A stretch of DNA of 23,934 bases, from assembly GCA_963575745.1 (NCBI GenBank), contig CAUYUJ010011250.1, positions 1 through 23,934 of the forward strand. The letters are read 5' to 3'. The notes beneath the pieces were generated by a model. That model was given only the letters and a program-made list of their open reading frames with translations, did no database searches and had not been told where the DNA came from. Source of the stretch: Prorocentrum cordatum (Eukaryota; Sar; Dinophyceae; Prorocentrales; Prorocentraceae). A program made the position numbers and the translations under genes. Shown here one piece after another: positions 16,656 through 23,934 of this stretch. How positions within the stretch are numbered: the first letter of the stretch is position 1; the number at the start of each line of letters is the position of its first letter.

Positions 16656-17560
16656 AAGCCCAGACGTAAGAGCCCCACAGTGTAAGCACTTTTTGGGGGA
16701 AACTGCAGACAACCTCATCAACAGCACGGTAAATTTGCCTCCCCCCCCCTGGCTGAGGATTGGAGTCATGGCCGATGTTGCGGTGGGTGGAATCTGATGC
16801 CCTTGGTGCGGATTGGTATGGCTTCGAACCTTCCCGCAGTAACCCAAGGAAGAGGACGATTAGGAGGCAGAGGCCGAGGCGGAGGAGGAGGATGAGGAGG
16901 AGGCCTCGGCGCTCTGGCGGCCCTGGAGGAGGCTTGGTGAGGCGGGAGAGGAGGAGGGAGGTGGGAGGAGGAGATGGGAGGAGGAGGAGGAGAAGGAGGA
17001 GGCCTCGGCGCTCGCCTTGTTCTCTGCCATCGCCTCGTCGGGGAGCGAGGGGCGGAAGGGCAACAACCTTTGCGTGGAACATTGCGCTGCTGCGCTCCAG
17101 CCAATGGTTTCTGCCGTATGGAGTATTGGCACGTGCAAGCCGACACGAACCCAAGGGGGTCTACAAAACTCGCGTTCGGATTGGGCAAACGGTGGATACG
17201 CGCACTTGGATCCCTTGCTCGGTCTGCGGCATGCCAGAGGAACACCGGGTGCTGGTTGCGTCGCGTCTGAGTGCAAGTGCACCCGATATCGGGCAAGGGA
17301 GGCGGGGGAGTCGAAGCACGGGCGAACTGCAGATGAGAGGCGCAGGGGCGAAGTGGGAGCGCACGGGTCAAGCTTGTCAAAGAAAGAATCGCCTGCAAGA
17401 CTCTCAGCCTGGCCGGGGGCGGACTCACGTGCTCTCCTGTGTCTCCCGCTTGCATCCCTCCCACGCTTCCTCGTGTGCACGACTTCTTTGTCGAAACCAT
17501 GCCGGCTCCGCCACTCCGAATACTGAGCGGCAAACCATATGGATTATTTGAGGATGGCGC
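16656..17560. other. Region open on both strands; no gene recognised
   Basis: Frames of about 260 codons exist on both strands over nearly the same interval (about 16760-17560), partly because of a purine-rich GGAGGA stretch at about 16850-17005. The plus frame begins at TTG, not ATG. The non-repetitive 3' half (17060-17560) could hold an exon, but I see no domain, no signal peptide and no reason to prefer either strand. Confidence 0.3.
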
Positions 17561-17807
17561 CACACTCCGATAAAGTCTGCCTAATCATTGTCCTGTCGCA
17601 AAGCGACATATCATATACCTGCCTACTTTGCAGATCCAACTTGTGCGCAAGACAAACATAACGGAACATGTAATACACAACTCGCCGACAATGCACACGC
17701 AAATGGTAACTATACATCCGCCACCGTGCCTCTAGGCACGGAGTTGGCGTGTCCTCAGGTCCTTTGCGGGCCCACGAGGGCCCCCAGAGGGCCCCGAGAG
17801 TCCAAAA
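17561..17807. other. Low-GC island with a perfect hairpin; no gene recognised
   Basis: Visibly richer in A/T than its neighbours. CCGTGCC-TCTA-GGCACGG forms a 7-bp hairpin at 17724-17741. A plus frame from 17588 has several Cys residues but starts at TTG right after a stop and runs into the satellite, so it is not called. Confidence 0.35.
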
Positions 17808-18180
17808 CCATTGATTTGTTATTGCTTTTCAATATGTTCTGAGGGTTCTCCACTTTTCAGGTTCCGATGCTCCAAGACATCCAAATATTCCCTCAAGACC
17901 GGCATGAGACGACCCCAGAGGCCCCCAAGAGAGCCCCAAGACGGCCCTAAGAGGGGGAGCACGAATCGAAAATCCGAGCCTTCCGCCCAAAGAGGCGCTC
18001 AGGAGGCCCCAAGAGGCCCCCAAGAAGCCCCAAGAGGATCCCAAGAGGCCCCCCAGAGGCCCCCCAGAGGCCCAAAAGAGCACCCCCAGAGGCCTCACAA
18101 CTGTCTCCAGGAGGCCCCCGAAAGGCCTCGACGAGATCCTAACAGCCCAGGCACGGTGGCGGGATGGGCTGAAGGCCATG

Positions 18181-18299
18181 CGATCCGCCGCCCCCTGTCG
18201 ATTCATCGCAAGGGTGCCTGGCGTGCCGAACTATATGGGTTGGTGGTTCTTTTTCCAAAAGAACTCCCCCTGGGGCTTCGGCCCGTCCCGCCGGCCACC
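18181..18299. repeat. Dispersed repeat S, copy inside the satellite
   Basis: Starts CGATCCGCCG, contains GGGTGCCTGGCGTGC and AACTCCCCCTGG, and ends CGGCCCGTCCCGCCGGCCACC. It interrupts the satellite and aligns along its length with 20787-20909. Confidence 0.75.
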
Positions 18300-20786
18300 T
18301 GGAAGGATGCCGAAAGATTGCCCGGACCCGGTTGCAAAGCTTTTTTCGCTCCAGACGGTCCCCAAGATCGCCCAAGATGGCCTCCAAGACGCCTCCAAGA
18401 CGGCCAACACGGCCTCCAAGACGGCTAAGATGGCCCCAAGATGCCTCCAAGACGGCCCAAGGTGCACCCAAGACGCCCTAAGATGGCCTCAAGATGGCCC
18501 CAAACAGCCCAAGAGGCTCCCCAGAGGCCTCCAAGACGGCCCAAGAGGCCTCCAAGAGGTCCTCCAGGACGGCCCGAAGAGGCCAAAATCATTGATTTTC
18601 TGAAGGGTTTTGAAGGATTCTGGCATTTGCGCATTTTCGGCTTTCCGACCGCCCGAGACGGCCCAAGAGGCCCCCAAGGTCGCCCCAAGATCGCTCAATA
18701 GGCCTCCAAGATGGCCCCATAACGGCCCAAGAGGGCCCCAACACGGCCCCAAGACGGCCCAAGAGGTCTCGAAGCCGCCCAAGATGGCCTCCAACACCGC
18801 CAAGATGGCCTCCAAGATGCGTCCAAGACGGCCAAGATGGCCTCCAAGACGGCTAAGATAGCCCCAAGATGCCTGCAAGACGGCCCCAGATGCACCCAAG
18901 ACGGCCTTAGATGTGCCCAAGAGGCCCGCAAGAGGTCTCCAAGACGGCCCGAGAAGTCTCCAAGAGGTCCTCCAGGAAGGCCCGAAGAGGCCCAAATCAT
19001 TGATGGTCTGAAGGTTTTTGAAGGGTGCTGGCATTTGCGCATTTTCGGCTTTCCGACGGCCCGAGACGGCCCAAGTGGCCCCCAAGGTCGCCCCAAGATC
19101 GACCAAGATGCCTCCAAGATGGCCCCGTCACGGCCCAAGAGGCCCGCCCCATGAGGGCCCTAAGACGGCCCAAGAGGCCTCCTTGACGCCCTCGGTGGCA
19201 TCGAAGACGGCCAAGATGGCCTCCTAGATGTCTCGAAGACGGCCAAGATGGCCTCCAAGACTGCTAAGATGGCCCCAAGATGCCTCTAAGACGGCCCAAT
19301 GCGCACCCAAGACGGCCTTAGATGGCCTCAAGACGGCCCCAGAGGCCTGAAGAGACCTCCAAGACGGCCCAAGAGGCCTCCAAGAGGTTCTCCAGGACGG
19401 GAGATTGCCGAACATTGCTCCGTCGTCGCCTTTGCTGCCCCAAGGTGGCCCAAGATGGCCTCCAAGACCGCGAAGATGTCCCAGGATGGCCTCCAAGATG
19501 CTTCTAAGACAGCCAAGATGGCCTCCAAGACGGCTAAGATGGCTCCAAGATGCACCCAAGACGGCCGAAGATGGCCTCAACATGGTCTACGACGGCCCAA
19601 AAGGCCCGCAAGAGGCCTTCAAGACGGGCCAAGAGCCCTCCAAGACGTCCTCCAGGAAGGCCCGAAAGGGCTAACATCATTGATTTTCCTTAGGTCTTTG
19701 AAGGATTTTGGCATTTGCGCCTTCTCGGCATTCCGACGGCTCCAGACGGCCCAAGAGGCTCCCAAGATCGCCCAAGAGGCCCCCAAGAGGGCCTCATGAC
19801 GGCCCAATTGGCCTCCAAGACGGCTGCAAGACGGCCCAAGAGGCCTGCAACACGCCCAAGATGGCCTCCAAGACGCCCAAGATGGCCTCCAAGACGGCCC
19901 CGAAGCGCCCCAAGAGGGCACCAAGTCGGCCCAGAAAGTTCCCCAAGATGGCTCCCAACGGCGTCAGACGTGCCAGGAACCCACCAAAATGGCCGAAGTT
20001 GACTCGAAGCTGGCCCAAGACGGCCCAAACGGCCCCCAAGACGGCCCAAGAGGCCCCCAAGAGGCCCCCAAGAGGCCAGAAGAGGCCAAAAACATTGATT
20101 GTCCTAAGGTTTTTGACGGATTTTGACATTTGCTTCTTTTCTGCCTTCCGACGGCCCGAGACGGCCCAAGAGCCCCCCAGGACGGCCCAGGAAGCATGCA
20201 CGACGCCCAAGATGGCTTCCAAGACGGCCCTGGAACATTCCAAGAGGGGCCCAAGCCGGCCCAGGGAGGCCCCCCAAACGGCTTCCGACGGCATCAGACG
20301 GGCTAAGAACCCACCAAAATGGCCGAATATGGCTCTAAGATGGCCCAAGATGGCCCAAAAGGCCTCCAAGAGGGCCTCCAGAAGGCCCGACAAGACCAAA
20401 AACATTGATTTTCGAAGGATTTTGACATGTGCCTCTTTTCGGCCTTTCGACGGCCCGAGATAGCCCAAGAGTCCCCAAAGATCGCCCAAGAGGTCTCCAG
20501 TATGGTCCCAAAGCGTTCCAAGAGGCCCCCAAGACGGCCCCAAGAGGCCCCACATACGGCCAAAGAGGCCTCCAAAACGATCAAGATGGCCTCCAAGACG
20601 GCCCTGGAACACCCCAAGAAAAGCCCAAATCGGCCCAGCCTCGCCCACCGTGTTCCCCGAACGCTTTCCAAACCGATTCGGGGAACACATGGTCCGATAG
20701 CTTGGCAAGCCTCTGGCCACAACGTTCGGCCACATAGGCGTTTCCAAAAAAGGCAGGGGGCGGCGGTGATTCGCCGTAGGAGTCTT

Positions 20787-20909
20787 CGATCCGCGGCGCC
20801 CTGTTGATTTATCACAAGGGGTGCCTGGCGTGCTAGAATTCTCACGATTTGTTTTGGTTTTTTCCAAGCCAACTCCCCCTGGAGTTTCGGCCCGTCCCGC
20901 GGGCCACCC
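20787..20909. repeat. Dispersed repeat S, second copy
   Basis: Same landmarks in the same order as 18181-18299. The ~150 bp upstream, about 20640-20786, is non-satellite sequence not shared with the other copy. Confidence 0.75.
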
Positions 20910-21360
20910 AAACGGCCCCCAAACGAGCACACCGTCTACAAAAGAACACCAAGACGGCTCAAGATGGCTTCTGAAATGGTGACGGTGGCACAAGGTGGCC
21001 TCCAAGATGGTCCAAGTTGCGTCCAAGTTCGCCGACGAAACCACCAGAACGGCCCAAGATGGCTTCAAAATGCCTCCGAATCCGCCCAAGAGGCCTCCCA
21101 AATCGTCCAAATGGCCTCCAAGATTGCCGCAAGAGGCCTTCACGACACCCAAGATGGCCTCCAAAACGGCCCTGGAGCACCCCAGGAGGGCCCCAAATCG
21201 GCCCACCCCGAAAACGGCTTCTGAGGGCGTCACACGGGCCAGGAGGTCACCAAGACGGCCCAAGATGGCTCCAAGATGGCCCAATACTGCCCGAGAGGCT
21301 CTCAGGAGGTCTCCAAGACTGCCCAAGAGGCCTTCAAGGGGGCCTCCAGGGAGACCCTAG

Positions 21361-21816
21361 GACGAGAAGAGTCTATTGACACAACGTGCTATTGATACGT
21401 TCCGGGGATTCCGGGATTTGTAACATCGCGCGGGATAGAGTTTGCGTCGAGTATTGTCTACTTTGGCTGGCGCCGCTGGTCGGTCACCCACTCGCAGTCG
21501 ACTGGTCGCCCGTAGGGGGCTATTTGGCACTTGCTGATCCTCCCTTTTTGTTGCCGAGCGCGGGGGGGACGATGGCGCCCTGTCCCATCGCCCGCCGCCG
21601 CGCACCGCGCGCATCGGCGGATTTCCAAAGACCTGGTAAGGCAAATCGTGCGCGACTCTGGTAAATTCTCTGGGGTGAAATTTGAAAAACAATCTGGGAA
21701 CGTTTTTGAACATGTCCCGCCTACTTTTTTGTGAAAAATACCAGAATCGATTTTGAAAAAATCCGGGGTCGACTTCTGGAAAATTCCGGAATCAATTTTG
21801 ACAAATTCTGGGTCAA
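21361..21816. other. Spacer ending in a degenerate 45-bp repeat; no gene recognised
   Basis: The first 280 bp are unique. From about 21737, two units carrying CCRGAATCRATTTTGA and TCYGGGGTC-like segments lie 45 bp apart (21737-21770 and 21782-21814), with weaker relatives upstream and at 22886-22935. Confidence 0.45.
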
Positions 21817-21858
21817 ATCTCTTCAGGTGTCCTGCGCGGCGGGCGTATTCTACCCCTT
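21817..21858. repeat. 42-bp direct repeat, left copy
   Basis: Matches 22831-22872 at 41 of 42 positions. Together they bracket the 150-bp tandem array at a distance of 1014 bp. Confidence 0.9.
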
Positions 21859-21948
21859 TCGGCGTGTGTGAGGGGCTTTTCCGTTCGAGCCGTCATCTCC
21901 GTCATTCTTTGTACTCGTCGTCTCTGTCCTTCCCTTTCCCTGGGAGAC

Positions 21949-22725
21949 CTCTTCCCCTGGGCTCCAGCCAAGCCGACCTTGAGCAACCTCGTAATTGAGT
22001 CGAAGGGAAGCCCCTTCCCTTTGATCCCTCCCCCGCCGGGAGGGGGGGGGGGTAGCGACCCCCCCCCCGGGTCAGATACGACGCCCCCCCCTGGGACTCC
22101 TCTTCCCCTGGGCTCCAGCCAAGCCGACCTTGAGCAACCTCGTAATTGAGTTCCCTTTGAAGGGAAGCCCAGATACTTCCCTTCCCCTGGGCTCCATTGA
22201 GCCCTCGTAATTGAGTCCCCGCCGGGAGGGGGGGGGGGGTAGCGACCCCCCCCCAGATACGGGGAGATACCTCTTCCCCTGGGACTCCAGCCAAGCCGAC
22301 CTTGAGCAACCTCGTAATTGAGTCGAAGGGAAGCCCCTTCCCTTTGATCCCTCCCCCGCCGGGAGGGGGGGGGGGGTAGCGACCCCCCCCCCCGGGTCAG
22401 ATACGACGCCCCCCCCTGGGACTCCTCTTCCCCTGGGCTCCAGCCAAGCCGACCTTGAGCAACCTCGTAATTGAGTCGAAGGGAAGCCCCTTCCCTTTGA
22501 TCCCTCCCCCGCCGGGAGGGGGGGGGGGTAGCGGGGGGGGTAGCGACCCTCCCCCCGAGTCAGATACGACGCCCCCCCCCGTACCGACCTTGAGCAACGT
22601 CGTCATTGAGTCGAAGGGAAGCCCCTTCCCTTTCCCTTCCCCGACGGGGGGGGGAGAGGAGGTCCCGGGGAGGGTCCCGGGGGAGTCCCGGGGAAGTCCC
22701 GGGTCAGATACGACACCTCCCTCCC
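21949..22725. repeat. Tandem array of ~150-bp units with poly-G/poly-C hairpins
   Basis: Units start CTCTTCCCCTGGG at 21949, 22100, 22271 and 22435, with a partial fifth from about 22586. Each has an AGCCAAGCCGACC...GTAATTGAG segment, a GAAGGGAAGCCCCTTCCC segment, a G run, TAGCGA, a C run and GTCAGATACGACG. The second unit is rearranged, and the fourth has a duplicated G run and TAGCG. Confidence 0.9.
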
Positions 22726-22830
22726 CCACCTTCTCGTCCTTCTCCCCGTTCCCCCAAACCATCCCACAGCCCGTGCCTCTTGCTGCGCATTGCGAACAGG
22801 GTCGGCGGCACCGGCCGTCAGGCCTTCGCA

Positions 22831-22872
22831 ATCTCTTCAGGTGTTCTGCGCGGCGGGCGTATTCTACCCCTT
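22831..22872. repeat. 42-bp direct repeat, right copy
   Basis: One base (T for C) differs from 21817-21858. The preceding 37 bp, CAGGGTCGGCGGCACC to CGCAATCT, match the right end of the insertion at 13450-13487. Confidence 0.9.
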
Positions 22873-23330
22873 CAAAATTATGTTTTGAAAATTTCCAGGC
22901 TCATTTTTTCGAAAAATTCCGGAACAATTTGCGCCAAAAGAAACGGAAACGTTGTCTGAAACATTCTACAATCCAGAAATAATATCCGGGCGGTCCGACG
23001 GGCGCGGCAGGCTGATTCACGCGCGGCGCCGCGCCCGATTGGGCGCAGCGCGCGCCGCGCTATGCGCCCGCGATCAGCACTGGAAGGGGCCACCTCGAAA
23101 ACAGGGCCACGGCAGCTGCGACTCGCGGACCCCCCAAGAGCAACACAACATGCAGCTTGGAATCTCCGAGGGCGCTCCGATGCGCGAAAAATGCACCACG
23201 AACATCACGCAAAGAACATGCGCGACGGAATGCGCTCGACCATTCGTCCCTGGAGCCCGCGCGGGAGAACAGGAAAATCTGAAAATCTGGAAAACTATCA
23301 ATATCAATACTTCATGCTCCTCTGAAACCC
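22873..23330. other. Spacer with a 14-bp palindrome; no gene recognised
   Basis: Begins with GAAAATTTCC/GAAAAATTCCGG motifs like those before the left direct repeat. GCGCGGCGCCGCGC is a perfect palindrome at 23021-23034, within a CGCG-rich stretch. A plus frame crosses this region into the satellite but shows no domain. Confidence 0.4.
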
Positions 23331-23934
23331 GACGATGCCAAAACAATCTATTCTCCTTAGGTTTTTGCCGGATTTTGGCATCGTCTGCCTTCCGACCGGC
23401 CCGAGTCGGCCCAGAGGCTTCTAAGATCGCCCCAAGATCGACCCAGAGCCCACCCAAGGATGGCCCCAAACGGCGCAAGAGGCCTCCAAGTCGGCCCCCA
23501 AGAGGCCTCCAAGATGCCCAAGATGGCCTCCAAGACGGCCATGGAACACCCCAAGAATGGCCCAAGTCGGCTCAGAGTGGTCCCCACGAAGGGCGTCAGA
23601 CGGGCCAGGAGGCCACCAAGACGGCCCAAGATGGCTCCAAGATGGCTCCAGGACGGCCCAAGAAGTCTCCAAGATGGCCCTAAAGGCCTTCAAGAGGGCC
23701 TCCAAGAAAGCCGGAAGAAACCAACCAACATCATTGATGCTCCTGCGGTGTTTGCTGGATTTTGGCCTTCCGGCGGTCCGAGAGTGGCCAAAAGCCCCCA
23801 ACGATCGCCCCAAGAGGCCTCCACGATGGCCCCAGAACGGCCCAAGAGGCCTCCAAGATGGCCCCCGAGAGGTCTCCAAGATGCTCAATGTGGCCTCCAA
23901 GACGGCCCTGGAGCACTCCAACAGGGCCCCAAGT
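23331..23934. repeat. CCAAGA/GGCC satellite, cluster 3, continuing past the window
   Basis: Boundary elements lie at about 23344 and 23731 (spacing about 387) with body modules between and after. The array is still running at the right edge. Confidence 0.85.

Larger units (their letters stand above)
17808..21360. repeat. CCAAGA/GGCC satellite, cluster 2, with ~400-bp higher-order units
   Basis: The body is made of 9-bp (CCAAGAYGG, CCCAAGAGG) and 12-bp (CCTCCAAGAYGG) modules. An A/T-rich boundary element of about 65 bp with CATTGATT and GGCATTTGCGC recurs at about 17808, 18589, 18997, 19677, 20092 and 20402, with a decayed one near 19403. Spacings are about 408, 406, 274, 415 and 310 between neighbours from 18589 on. 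The boundary elements at 18583-18690 and 18991-19098 differ at only 8 positions, so local duplication is recent. Minus-strand frames up to 510 codons, rich in Gly, Leu, Trp and Arg, arise from module lengths divisible by three and are not called as genes. Confidence 0.88.

Noticed and set aside
16820-16830. GGTTCGAAGCC on the minus strand, like a tRNA B box
   Set aside because: The flanking bases do not form a T stem, and no cloverleaf can be drawn around it.
16760-17563. Two ~260-codon frames on opposite strands
   Set aside because: Neither has a recognisable domain, the plus one starts at TTG, and a purine-rich triplet stretch explains part of the openness.
19794-21326. 510-codon minus-strand frame, the longest in the window
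   Set aside because: It starts at TTG, consists of satellite modules whose lengths are multiples of three, and copies in the same family differ only by amino-acid-changing substitutions.

Overview
The window reads as nuclear DNA of a GC-rich, gene-poor, repeat-laden eukaryote, most likely a dinoflagellate or related alga. The taxon is inferred from three things. The one convincing gene carries short CCCH zinc fingers of the 'C-x7/8-C-x4/5-C-x3-H' type ending in FAH(G/D), separated by Ser/Gln/Thr-rich linkers with SRQT-like motifs. Simple and satellite repeats make up most of the sequence. One spot resembles a piece of the dinoflagellate spliced leader. There is no sign of prokaryotic operons, and I see no rRNA, tRNA or CRISPR array.

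Left end (1-1050): a minus-strand gene for a protein with three CCCH zinc fingers begins at 1050 and runs off the left edge. It is the only coding region I support with confidence. The long plus-strand frame over it is its antisense shadow.

Middle (1.1-17.8 kb): a mosaic of repeats with little coding evidence. It holds an indel-free 10-bp minisatellite (2151-2490) and a 73-bp tandem array (2617-3460). A dispersed repeat is present once intact (3851-4042) and once split by a 582-bp insertion (12789-13561). Long polypyrimidine and polypurine tracts lie at 4797-6350 and 10605-10770. A first cluster of a CCAAGAYGGCC-type satellite lies at 6880-8110. Several large inverted repeats follow: 5426-5506, 8609-8821, an 11-bp pair enclosing a TTTAGC array at 9364-9864, 10256-10405 and 11902-12090. 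A tandem segmental duplication offset by about 1353 bp spans about 14280-16500. A minus-strand open frame at 9883-10467 is the only other coding candidate, and it is weak.

Right end (17.8-23.9 kb): two more satellite clusters (17808-21360 and 23331-23934) with a higher-order period near 400 bp, interrupted by copies of a dispersed ~120-bp repeat. Between them a tandem array of ~150-bp units, each with a poly-G/poly-C hairpin, is bracketed by 42-bp direct repeats (21817-22872).

Many long open frames occur on both strands because repeat units are stop-poor or have lengths divisible by three. For two repeat families I compared copies codon by codon. The changes were nearly all amino-acid-changing, with no third-position excess, so these frames look non-coding. 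Apart from the zinc-finger gene I see no genes acting together.
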